A stretch of 64,000 nt of DNA from Antedon mediterranea (taxonomy: Eukaryota; Echinodermata; Crinoidea; Comatulida; Antedonidae). Positions 1-9,400 of this stretch are shown here, in pieces. The translations under genes and the position numbers were made by a program. The notes under the pieces were generated by a model. It saw only the letters and a list, made by a program, of their open reading frames with translations. It did no database searches and was not told the origin of the DNA. The stretch spans positions 16,030,101 to 16,094,100 of the forward strand of contig NC_092677.1 of NCBI RefSeq assembly GCF_964355755.1. Direction: 5' to 3'. Numbering within the stretch: position 1 is the first letter of the stretch; every line of letters starts with the position of its first letter.

Positions 1-559
1 TGATAGTTTCAACAAAGTATTACATCGCAATGTTTTACTGGTTTAGTGGTATATTATTTGTAAAACATGAAAACAATTAATATTTCGTTACTAAATGGAT
101 AAAGAATATATTTAAAAATTGTTCCTCTTTGCACCCATCCTCTTCCCCATCCCTCAACCCTAATGTTACATACAAAACACAAATTATTAAGTTTGTTTAA
201 ATTTGACTTAAACAATTGCTCTCATTTTGTGACAAGCTTCTCTTTCGGAAGTAATTCCCATGGTGCTAATTTTAGTTGAGTACATAAATCACAGTGTCTA
301 TTTATTCGTTCCTGTACAGCCTGCGGTACGTACATTTGAAATCGCCAGTTTTTTAAGCTGAAATTATTATGTATTCGAGCACCATCTGTGGGCACGACCT
401 ATGGTACGCGAGCGAAGCGAGCGTACCATCTAGTAGTAATAATTATTCCAATCGACTTGATATTTTGCGATTCAAGTTGGTATTCTAAGGAATTATAATT
501 ACCCTAACGGGAGTTGGTGAACGTCCAGTGCCCTAGTTTTTACGGGGTTAATATGATGT
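1..559. other. gene-free stretch at window start
   Basis: I see no coding signal here. The only notable piece is a short self-complementary motif, GAGCGAAGCGAGC, near 409-422, followed by a CTAGTAGTAATAATTATT tail. A similar motif and tail recur near 6216-6250, so this is probably the edge of a dispersed repeat. Confidence 0.5.
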
Positions 560-1360
560 CGATGTCGATGGTTCTACTTTTTTATCGATGAAAGCTGCCC
601 GGGTGGTTGCAGCCATTTTCAACAGCTGGTATTACACTATTCAATGCTGAAAATTGTCCAGTGGACACTTTCAAACACCGGACACATTTAAATCTTACAC
701 CGGCAAATTGACAAAACTGACGAAGTATAGATTCAGGATTTTCAAGCAGATCATCAGCATCCATAATAAAAGGCTTCGGCTCGATTCCTGTTTTTATCAG
801 ATGCTCATACAACAACAAACTTTCTCGAAATGCGTAAATAGGCGTAAAAATATCTGAACTGTTTTCGATATCTAGCCTACACTCTTCTATGTTCATCCTA
901 GAATGTGCATCTTTCATAGATACGAATACTCTTTCTGGCTTGCGAATTAAAAATGCACGTCGATAGTCTTTTGGTGCATATCTAATTTTTTAGTAACTGC
1001 AAAACAGATATCTTTTACAAAAACTGCTTTTTTATCTGGATATTCTGCCTCCAGTATATTTTCTTTAATATACTTATAAGAACAGACATGTGATTCCCAT
1101 GTTTTCTCACAATTAGTATATAAATCGCATGTTGTCTCTTTTATGTTCCTTTCCACTCTTGTGACAATCAGCCCTTTACTGTCAGGGCCTACAAGGAAAG
1201 CAGCACTGAGATACGGCTGGTTGTTAATTGTACATCTTCTAGATTGCTCATAGAAACTACGTGGAACAGCCCAAAGACAAATACGTACTTGCGACATTGT
1301 ATGCCTATAAATACGATCTGAAATGAAGTGTTTGTAATCAAACGGCATTAAATTAAATAT
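560..1360 (-). pseudogene. sulfotransferase-like gene, frameshifted copy A
   Basis: Two minus-strand frames, 1348-947 then 917-582, belong to one protein. The N-terminal part begins with MSQVRICLWAVPRSF, which looks like the P-loop-type 5' phosphosulfate-binding strand of sulfotransferase-like proteins. The C-terminal part carries DADDLLENPESILRQFC, typical of the end of that fold. Between them the frame shifts near 985-990: after KLDM the expected RRAFLIRKPERVFVS continues in another frame. A second shift seems to occur near 660-680, where the tail stops matching the family pattern. The stretch after the P-loop (SFYEQSRR) also looks degraded. Members of this family usually have about 250-300 residues; this copy approaches that only if the breaks are bridged. 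A related copy lies immediately upstream at 1636-2395. It could be a live gene with assembly errors, but two breaks and a degraded sister favour a pseudogene. Confidence 0.6.
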
Positions 1361-1635
1361 TTTAAAACACTCTTTTCACTTGTAATAAATTGATAACTTG
1401 CAGTTAATAAAAAAACAAAAACAAAAACAATAATAATAGGGAAAACAGAGAAATAATTTTTAAGAATTGTCCGAAACCTCATTTAAGTTTATTACAATTG
1501 TATATTGTGCCATTGGATCATTCCACGCCAAAATTACTGGTGGTACACATTAATGATGGTACGGGTCACGACCCGGATTTTGTCATTTTGTAAAATGTAA
1601 AATTAAGGTCGAATTAATGGAATTATGAATAGGCG

Positions 1636-2395
1636 CATAGTGGAGGTCCTCCATAATAACAGACTTTCTCGGAATGCGTAAAGATTCCGATATTCAGCCT
1701 AGGGTCTTCCATTCTATTCATCCTTACATGTGCATTCTTTATTGAACTGAAAACTCTCTCTGACCTGCGAATTACAAATGATTGTCGATAGCCATTTGTA
1801 GCATGTCTAGTTGCTTGATAATTGCATGAGACATATCTTTTACTAAAGCCACTTTTTTGTATGGATATTCTCCTTCCAATATGTTTTCTTTAATATATTT
1901 ATAGAAACAGGGTTCTGAATCTCATGTCTCCTCACAATATATAGCTAAATCGCCTGTTGTTTCTTTTAAGTTCTTTTATTAATAATAATATCCTGGATTT
2001 ATATAGCGCCTAATGTTGTTAAACCTCCAAGCACTGAACATTATTACCCCAATATTTTTTTGGGCGCAAAAGTCTTGATCTAACCGGGTTCCCATTTATA
2101 CACATGGGTTGAGAGGCAAACGTAAGTAAAGTATCTTGCCTAAGGATACAAGCAATCCGTTGATAGTTGGATTCGAACCTCGATCTCACGATCAGTAGTC
2201 GAACGTCCAAGCCACACTGCGTACGCTCATTATCAGGGACTATAAGTAAGGTACTGATATACGGCTGGTTGATATTTTGTACATCTTCTAGATAGCCCAT
2301 ACATATAGCAAACGCTAAAATGGATGGCCCAAAGACAAATACGTACTTGAGGCATTGTATACGATCTGAACATAAATGAATGAATCTATATAAAA
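1636..2395 (-). pseudogene. sulfotransferase-like gene, decayed copy B
   Basis: This segment aligns by eye to copy A along most of its length: ACTTTCTCG.AATGCGTAAA near 1663, the region encoding the RKPERVF-like motif near 1740-1780, and TACGTACTTG near 2340. It contains several stops and frame changes and has no long frame. It is interrupted at about 1976-2232 by a tRNA-derived SINE, after which the copy resumes with the INQPYIS-encoding part. The same orientation and direct adjacency to copy A indicate a tandem duplication followed by decay and SINE insertion. Confidence 0.6.
1976..2232 (-). repeat. tRNA-derived SINE, SURF1-like, inside copy B
   Basis: Read on the minus strand, it starts with a tRNA-like head (A-box-like TGTGGCTTGGACG, B-box-like GGTTCGAATCC). 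A body follows with CCTTAGGCAAGATACTTTAC, ACGTTTGCCTC and GTATAAATGGGAACC, and it ends in GCGCTATATAAATCC plus an ATT-rich tail. The same body recurs on the plus strand at 53840-54095. The layout resembles sea-urchin SURF1-type SINEs as I know them. It splits the sulfotransferase-like copy B. Confidence 0.65.
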
Positions 2396-3676
2396 TGTAA
2401 ATTTAAACAAATGCAAAAATCACCCGTCAACTTACCTTCAAAATGATGAACTCAAAGACTGGGACTAAGATGTGAATGCTGACATTTTTATCTATGCTAT
2501 AGCTTACTGAATGATAGTGTGAAATTTACATTAATGTTAATAACATCGATCGGCTTTTTTTTTATTTCACAAACTAATCAAAAAAGATCATTAGGCCTAA
2601 TATAAATTATATATTCAATCGGTGATTGACTGATGATTGCAAACACACATTTCTCTCTTGTTCTCTGAAAAGTATGACTACATTTTAATAATTTTTAATT
2701 TATTTGTATATTATAGAAAAAGTTATACACAAACTGCTTCACTATTTTCGTACTTTAAATATCTTAAACGGTATTCAGTTTCATTTTCTAAAATATCTGA
2801 AACAAGTAAGCCATAATATAGAGGATAATTCTGTAATTCAGGTAATGGTATCCATAGAAAGAACAATAGATCAATATTTGTAAGGTATATCAGAATAATA
2901 TAAAATCAGTTAATGAGTTTAACCCATCTATTGAGTATCAGTAGGTCTACTAACACGTACGAGTGCCCACCCGATTCTGCTACTGTCAATAGGTATGTAT
3001 CTGTATAACTATCAGCAAGTGTATGCTGTCTGCATAAATGCTGTACTTTTAACATACATATATTATAGAGTATTATAGAGGGTGCTATATAGAGTAAATA
3101 CAAACGTACATCCACCATATTAAGATATTACTTTTAGTTATTTATAGGCCTATATATATCTTATTACTCCATGCTTTCATATTAATAGTTAAATAACGGT
3201 TTTACTCTTTATCATCCAAAATAAACATTTGCTGTGAAAATCCGGAATCTTTGTGTGACGTCAGCCATTATTAGTCTCATTTCGCCAGACTATATTTTCG
3301 TGTATTTGACAAAATTCTCTAAGCTAGCGTGTTAAAAATATCGCGTCCTGGTGCATTCTGGGCCACCCAATAAAATATCTATTAATTTACTTAACAGCTA
3401 ATTATAGAATGCAACATTTCTTTCATTTGCCTAGTGTGGTTAAAAATTCAATTCATGTCTTTTGAAGCGCTTTACAATAAAAAAAAAAACAATTGGTCAG
3501 ATGTTTTACCCTAATCTGACGTAATGTGTACTTCATACAAAGTACATTTGAGAATACTTAAGTAAGTAATTCTCGGGTGGGAAAAATAAACCAAAACAAA
3601 TTATCAATCCATTTTCCAGTAGAGCAATTCGAATAGAATAGATGTAAAATCAAATGGTTTGATTGATGAACTTGAG
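2396..3676. other. gene-free stretch downstream of the secreted EGF gene
   Basis: AT-rich sequence without convincing coding frames. It should include the 3' untranslated region of the minus-strand EGF gene, whose stop codon is at 3677-3679. The only recognisable piece is a diverged copy of the TIR element described at 62779-62923. Confidence 0.45.
3489..3585 (-). repeat. diverged copy of the 62.8-kb TIR element
   Basis: AATTGGTCAGATGTTTT, then TCTGACGTAATGTG, CTTCATAC and TCTCGGGTGGG occur in the same order as in the reverse complement of 62835-62923. The left terminus is kept; the other terminal repeat is missing or decayed. Confidence 0.5.
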
Positions 3677-5425
3677 TTATGGTGACTGGGTACATTCACA
3701 GTATCCAACAACTGAAAATAAAACATTGATGATTTCATAAATGAAACTTAATTTATATTAAGCATGGCCATTTACACATAGACGCTAATATAGATTATTA
3801 TACGGTATGTAGGCCTAGTATTAGACATGACTCTACACTTTCAATTAAAGAAGTCAACTAAATTATCCAGCATGTCAAAAAACAAACAAAAAACGAACAT
3901 TAATAATGTGTATTCTGTTTTAAAAAATGAAAATAAACAATATTTAAATAATAAATAAAATATAAACAGAATTTTAATTACCTCTCTTACAAGTCGGGCC
4001 AAGGAAGCCATGAGGACACTCGCATGCACTAGACTCGTCTGTATCAACACATGTACCGCCATTTAAGCATCCATAACCGCATCCACCTAAAAATGTACCA
4101 TACAATTTTAATTTTGAAATATCTATTGTTGCTAATTTACAATGTATATAAAGTGATAATATGCTGTTAACAATTATTACAGTGAAAATTGCAAAATCAC
4201 AATTATAATTATATCTCCACAACCGCTGCCTTCGTGAAACAAAATCGAGGGCTCATAAAAGTCATATTTTATCTCGTTTGTTTGATATATTTTTCATAAC
4301 CACGCATATGACTTACGCTTATAATAATTTTTAATTCAAATTGTTTTAAGCGTTTCATAAAATTCCCATGGATGCGTAAATTTTGAGTAGGAAGAACGAT
4401 CGATTGCTTGATGAAATTATCTCGAGAAGTTTCCATGCAAATTGATTAATTAATTAGAAATAAAAAATAAACTCTGGTTAATAAGTTAAGTTTCCCACTG
4501 CTTTCATTCATTATGTTAAACTACTTAAGGAAAACTGATGAAATGAGAAACATCTTCAAATTTTGATTCGAAAGAACGTTAGACAATTATAATCCATCAA
4601 TGATTCTTAATGAAATCCTTACTTTCTGTAGTATTCTTAATAAGAATACTACAGAAAGTAAGGATTTCATTAAGAATCATTGATGGATCATGTACCTTGT
4701 GGACCGATAACATCTGCTTTGATGGAGTATCTTCGGAAACCAGATCTGCTAGTGACAATTACATCACCAACCAAGCCTGTATTGCCAGCAATCCATCTGA
4801 CAAGGGTAGATCCTCCTTGACTATATGTTAATACGGGGGGATCTCCATTTGCCCATCCGATCACATCCCCTGCCTCAACTTCAATGCGCTCGTATATAGG
4901 TACTGTATAAGTAACTTCTGTTGCAGATGCTGGAGCTGGTATATCATTTACACCAACGATTCTATATTGCGTATCATCTATCTGTCTGAATACTATAGCT
5001 CGAAATCCATTTATATTTCTGCTTCTGTATGTCCAGCTCGTAATCTGACCACTACAGGTAAAGGATGTATCTGGTGATACCATTGTCCAACCATGAAAAC
5101 TGTCAACATTACTGTAATCAAGTATTGGCCAACCTGTACTGCAATTGGCAGGCATGTTACCTGTAATAATAAATCATAATAATAACAAATGACTCACTAT
5201 CATAAGTAATATAAATAATATAAAGATTATAATAATCGCGACACGATGATGAGATCCTCGATTATTGGGTTTAATAATATTTGGAAAAACACACTCGCAA
5301 TGACTCGCAATGAACTCTAAAAGCCTATCTACACTATCAAACTAGTTTGACAAAAAAAGTGTGATGTGCTCAAATATGGTAGTGATATACCGGTACCCAA
5401 GTATCATAGTATTATAGTATTATAA

Positions 5426-5479
<54 letters not shown>

Positions 5480-6583
5480 CAGTAGCAGTAGCAGTAGCAG
5501 TAGCAGTAGCAGTAGCAGTAGCAGTAGCAGTAGCAGTAGCAGTAGCAGTAGCAGTAGTAGTAGTATGGCATCATCATGTCCATATATGGCCACATCACAT
5601 TTTTTTGTCACATAAAGTTTGATAGTGTAGACAGGGCTTTAGCAAAACAGTTGTAAAACGACCCTGTAGACATCTCATCACCTATTCTTCACATTTCAAA
5701 GAAAAATAACAGCATAATTAGTATCCTCTTGTATTTCAAATCAATTTTTGATATCCAGGTTTGCTCTTTGACATCTATCTTACAAAAGTAGGGTTCCTTC
5801 AGTTTATAAATGATAACATTTATCATAAATTATTTAAAACATTGTCAAATGGTCAGATCAAGGACAATAATACCAGAATTGTCTTGGATTCTTACAAGAT
5901 ATTGACGAACTTTAATATTAACATAATGTTTTACTAAAAATGCACCACATAAAAAGGAGGGGGGATAGCAGTCATACTGACCAAAGTTGGAGCAAATCGG
6001 AGTTGTGTACAAACAGTAACGTTTTAAAATGTTGCCAGAAACAAGGAAGACGATTCTTACACGTAATCCTTGAGTTTGAATGCCATATTAAAATTCGTAT
6101 GAACACTACAAATAAATAATGGTAACCGCCCGAAATTGTCCAGGCCAGAATGCCCTTCTAAACTTTTTGCGTCCCGAGTCATTATCATTCCGAGAACCAT
6201 CGTCTACACTTCCTAGAGCGAAGCGAGCTCATCCTCTAGTAATAATAATTCACCTAAAATGTAATGTTGTTTTTCTGATTGTCATATACAACATTAATGC
6301 TCAGATTGTTTATAGTCGAAACTGATCCTGAAATATGGTATTTTTGTGAATCAAGATATTGTAAAGTATGGGGAGATATGGAGAGAGCGTCATACATTAT
6401 GAAAGAATTATGAAAGTGGTAAAACAGCTTAATTATTTTTTAAACTATAGATTTAATTAACCACAATAATATATAAAAATATATAACATTTATCACTGAC
6501 TCACCTGGAATAGCAGTAGTCTGGCATTTGCAATTTGCCCAAAGGCAGGTGAAAACTAATCCAACAAATAATAACTTGTCCAT
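3677..6583 (-). CDS. secreted protein with N-terminal unassigned domain and one EGF domain, 4 exons
   Basis: Minus-strand exons are 6583-6505, 5160-4696, 4086-3982 and 3711-3677; all introns are GT-AG and all junctions are phase 1. They join to 684 nt, a 227-residue protein. Residues 1 to about 20 (MDKLLFVGLVFTCLWANCKC) form a signal peptide. Residues 27-181 are one exon-encoded, probably beta-rich domain with few cysteines (GWTMVSPDTSFTCSG, YERIEVEAGDVIGWA); I do not recognise a named family. Residues 184-214 are a classic EGF module: C184, C188, C194, C203, C205, C214, with LNGGTC and PHGFLGPTC. A short tail VVGYCECTQSP precedes TAA. The ATG is chosen because it opens the signal peptide. 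An extracellular adhesive, lectin-like or matrix role is possible but is inference. Intron 1 holds a TIR element with a microsatellite; intron 2 holds a perfect hairpin beside its donor. Confidence 0.8.
4592..4688. repeat. perfect inverted repeat, 48-bp arms, 1-nt loop
   Basis: Positions 4592-4639 are the exact reverse complement of 4641-4688, with a single A at 4640 between them. I found no mismatch. It lies in intron 2 of the minus-strand EGF gene, and its transcribed 5' edge is six nucleotides inside the intron donor (GT at 4695-4694). In the pre-mRNA it would fold as one uninterrupted stem. Confidence 0.9.
5319..5640. mobile_element. short TIR element (MITE) in intron 1 of the EGF gene
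   Basis: The left end carries AAAGCC..TCTACACTATCAAAC (about 5320-5342) and the right end its inverse, GTTTGATAGTGTAGA..GGCTTT (5617-5640). A second inner pair, CAAAAAAAGTGTGATGTG against CACATCACATTTTTTTG, extends the symmetry. There is no coding capacity. The core is a long trinucleotide/hexanucleotide microsatellite. A solitary copy of the same terminus (TCTGTCTACACTATCAAACT) occurs near 44624. I could not define a clean target duplication. Confidence 0.6.
5426..5565. repeat. (GTA)n then (GTAGCA)n microsatellite
   Basis: A pure GTA tract runs to about 5478 and then switches to a GTAGCA hexamer tract to about 5555, ending in GTA again. It occupies the centre of the 5319-5640 TIR element. 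On the minus strand it gives artificial poly-Leu and poly-Tyr/Cys frames with no biological meaning. Confidence 0.95.
5641..6504 (-). other. remainder of intron 1 of the EGF gene
   Basis: No coding signal. Near 6216-6250 there is a GAGCGAAGCGAGC motif followed by CTCTAGTAATAATAATT, related to the motif near 409-440. Confidence 0.5.
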
Positions 6584-6894
6584 GATGTTTTCAAGTTTAT
6601 AATTTTATATGCAATATTTTCGTCGTGTTTGTTGAGGTAATAAAAGCCTACTACAAACATGGATAGCTATATAGTTGTAGTTACAAAGTGTCCGTAAAGA
6701 GAAAACTGTTAAAATATATATGATGGACGCCTATGCATCAATTCACATAAACAATTCCTCGATTACCACACAATTTAAGTAAGACCAGAATGCCAAACAG
6801 GATCAGCGTATTCAGTTAAGGGTCTGACATACCCAGTGTAAATAGTTAATAAGTCAACAATTGGCATTTTGAATCGCTTAAGTACTTTCAACAT
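6584..6894. promoter_or_regulatory. upstream region of the EGF gene
   Basis: This lies directly upstream of the minus-strand ATG at 6583 and should hold its 5' untranslated region and promoter. I see AT-rich sequence but no unambiguous TATA box or initiator. The assignment rests on position only. Confidence 0.3.
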
Positions 6895-7130
6895 ATAATT
6901 ATAATCTACCATTAGCTTTGCTAAGCACTTTAGTGATATGAGAGCTCCATTTAAGATCAGAACTAATGTTAACGCCTAAGATTGTAGTATTATTCACAAT
7001 GTGTAACGGCTGTCCATCAATGTTGACAACATGATTAAAATTTTCTCTAGAGAAATTTACACTCATAACTAAACATTTGCTAGGATTAAGTTTCATAATG
7101 AATGAATGTGAAAGAGTCGCAATCCAATTG
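6895..7130 (-). pseudogene. non-LTR retrotransposon reverse-transcriptase fragment
   Basis: A minus-strand frame reads MKLNPSKCLVMSVNF, then an IDGQPLHIV segment and ILGVNISSDLKWSSHITKV. This is the region just after the catalytic YADD box in CR1/Jockey-type LINE reverse transcriptases (xLNPSKCxxM ... LGVxIxxDLxWxxHI). Upstream codons (NWIATLSHSFI) fit the same family. The rest of the element is absent and a tRNA-like sequence begins just beyond it. Confidence 0.65.
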
Positions 7131-7151
7131 GGTTTGAACTACACCATGAAA

Positions 7152-7222
7152 GCCCCGTGGTCTAATGGTTAGGAAATCTGCATATCAAGCAGGAGGTCCG
7201 CGTTCGAATCTCGGTTGGGGCG
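7152..7222 (+). tRNA. tRNA-like sequence (Glu/Asp-type body), probably pseudogene or SINE head
   Basis: GCCCCG pairs with the GGGGC at the 3' end. The D arm GTCTAATGGTTAGGA resembles metazoan tRNA-Glu/Asp. The anticodon stem CTGC/GCAG closes a 7-nt loop ATATCAA (anticodon ATC if read canonically), and the T loop is TTCGAAT. The acceptor stem is irregular by about one nucleotide and one T-stem pair is lost. Together with the degenerate sister at 7463-7524 this favours a pseudogene. Confidence 0.4.
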
Positions 7223-7462
7223 ACTATTTCTCATTCACACAGATTTCCTCATCGTATCGTTTCAAATTAATTAATACATTTTCGGTTTATCACTGGGCGG
7301 TTTAGATTTAATGTGTTTGCCTGTTGTGTTTATTGATGAGGGCGTATCAATTTGATCTCTGGTGCGCGTGCGTACAATTGTGGGACTAGTGCTGTTCCGC
7401 CGTACGACGCCGAGAATGTTAAAGAGTCGCTATTCAATCGAGTTTAAACTATACCTTGAAAA

Positions 7463-7524
7463 GCCCAGTGGTCTAATGGTTAGGACAACGGCATATCAAG
7501 CAGAGTTCGAGTCTCGGTTGGGGA
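7463..7524 (+). pseudogene. degenerate tRNA-like copy
   Basis: It keeps the GTGGTCTAATGGTTAGGA D-arm region, the GCATATCAAGCAG anticodon arm and the TTCGAGTCTCGGTTGGGG 3' part, but lacks about nine nucleotides between the anticodon and T arms compared with 7152-7222. Confidence 0.55.
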
Positions 7525-7789
7525 GAGCTTCAAATTAATTCATTAAATTTCAGTATATCACCGGGTGGTTTAGAATTAATGTTGTTTGCCTATTATATAT
7601 TATATGGGTTAGGGTTAGGTTATATATAGTAAGAGTAACCAAACTTTTTTTTGTCGCTCATTTGACATTGTGGTCTATTGCAATAACTCTGAAATTTGCA
7701 ATCGAGTGATGACCAGCTAAATTAATATTTTTGGCTACAGGTTGATCTTTATTTCATTTCATACTCATCCAACAGCGAGTAACCCGCCA

Positions 7790-8035
7790 ATTACAGGATG
7801 GATAAACTATTTAATAATTTCACAAGACAAACATATACACAAGATGCTCTACATAAACAAAGACTTATTATTGAGTCTTTGGGAGTGGAGTTGTAAATTG
7901 TCATGAGAAAAAACCCTGACATATGACAGGACTTGAACCCAGGACCCTTAGATTGGTAGCCAAGCATCATAACCACCAAGCCACAGCTCCACTCCTTTAA
8001 TGTTTTGGTAGCTGATCTGTGTTGTTTCATTCTCA
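7790..8035 (-). repeat. tRNA-derived SINE
   Basis: Read on the minus strand, a tRNA-like head has an A-box-like TGTGGCTTGGTGG and a B-box GGGTTCAAGTCC (plus-strand positions about 7930-7995). An unrelated body follows. The frame across it has no relation to any protein I recognise. Confidence 0.55.
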
Positions 8036-8099
8036 TACGGAGCGTATTTTTTGTTTATTAATTTATTGTCTTATCCAAAAAATGCGGCCAGTTTGGTTA

Positions 8100-9400
8100 C
8101 TATTAAATTTTTCAGTAGAGCCAACCAATAAAAAGTTGTACAATATTTGCCGCAAAGGTGACTGCCCAAATTTTGGCTGTCATGAGAGTTAATTTCACTC
8201 TTAAATGTGTATCTTACTAATATATCACGAAGGTTGGGAGGTCTACGAAATCCAATAATGGGTGGTTCCGGAAAAACAGTTCTGACATGTTCTCAATAAT
8301 ATGTTTCTCAATAATAGCTCGTAATGAAGGCAACCGAGGGTGTGACCAATGGCTGAATGATGGTCGAATTTGGCTGACGTGGTTTGTACGTCAGTGTCTG
8401 ACCACGAGGAATATCTTTTGCTTTCTTTATAGCAGTTCCAATGTATTCCTTCTTGTAATTTCTATTCCGGAGATGTCCGGTTAGTTCTTCTGTACGATTC
8501 TGAAAATCTAAATCTGAAGAACAGATACGTCTGATACATAATGCTTGACTGTACGGTATGTTTTTGGTACAGTGTCGGGGATGTGTCTGTGGGTTTACGG
8601 AATAGGTCAGTTTTGAGTGTACCATTTTCTATTGTCAACGCTACTAGTGGATTTAGTAGCTGTAAGTTTGATAGTTGGGTGGACTGAATTAATATTCAGA
8701 AGAAATGAATCCAGATTATCTTCAGCATGTGTCAAGATCATGAAGATGTCGTCAATGTATCTAAACCAAACAAGTGGTTTATTAGGTTGGAGGGGCATAA
8801 AATTGGCCTCAGATTGTCCCATAAATAAATTTGCAAAAGATGGAGCCATTTTTGTGCCCATCGCTGTGCCATGAATTTGGAGGTAATGGTCATTGCCAAT
8901 AATACAATTGTTTTTGGTTAAATCAACATGAACAGTTCTCGTAAATCAGCTCTTAGTAGGCGCTTTTGCTGGAATTTGTTTGTAATTTGTGAGGGATATT
9001 AGTATACAACGATGAAACATCTAAGGTAGAACAGAACTATTAGGTAAATTTTGAATTTGGTTAATTTTGCGGATAAAGTCCGTGGAGTCCTGAATGTATG
9101 AAGGGAGATCAGTCACATAATATGTAAAATCATCCACATATTCGCAATTTCCGGGGTGGGATCTGTTGCAAGTTTATAATGAAGAGGATTGTTTAGCTGT
9201 CTTAAGGACTCCTCTTCGTAAAATTTGATGTCCATAGAGACAGTGGCAGAACCTTTATCAGCGGGTGTAATGATGATTTCATTATGCTGACGCAATTTTG
9301 CAATGGCCTGCCTCTCTTGTTTCGACAGATTGTTACGTTGATCAAAGATATGCTTTATATCTACTATACGTAAGGCTAAAGTATTCACTCAATTCAACCA
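8100..9400 (-). mobile_element. decayed Penelope-like retroelement
   Basis: Minus-strand fragments in order are: a linker region with LSKQERQAIAKLRQHNEI; the RT entry motif IIITPADKGSATV; LPSYIQDSTDF; LDVSSLYTNIPH (about 8940-9060, with stops); HGTAMGTKMAPSFANLFMG; the catalytic FRYIDDIF near 8765; HPTIKLTATKS; then IPYSQALCIRRICS and, past frame changes, RRPPNLRDILV. This motif order is diagnostic of Penelope-like element reverse transcriptases (YIDD rather than YADD). Stops and frameshifts run through it, and I see no GIY-YIG endonuclease after about 8100, so the copy is inactive and probably truncated there. Confidence 0.85.

Larger units (their letters stand above)
7105..7600 (+). repeat. 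two diverged tandem units, each with a tRNA-like core
   Basis: Unit 1 (about 7105-7330) and unit 2 (about 7416-7600) share the leader AAAGAGTCGC, a tRNA-like core with GTGGTCTAATGGTTAGGA, and a trailer with TTTCAAATTAATTAA-like and GGTTTAGA.TTAATGT segments. Unit 1 keeps a nearly complete cloverleaf; unit 2 has lost part of the variable and T arms. Confidence 0.6.

Noticed and set aside
5404-5611. Minus-strand frames giving poly-Leu and poly-Tyr/Cys
   Set aside because: They are translations of the GTA/GTAGCA microsatellite inside an intron.
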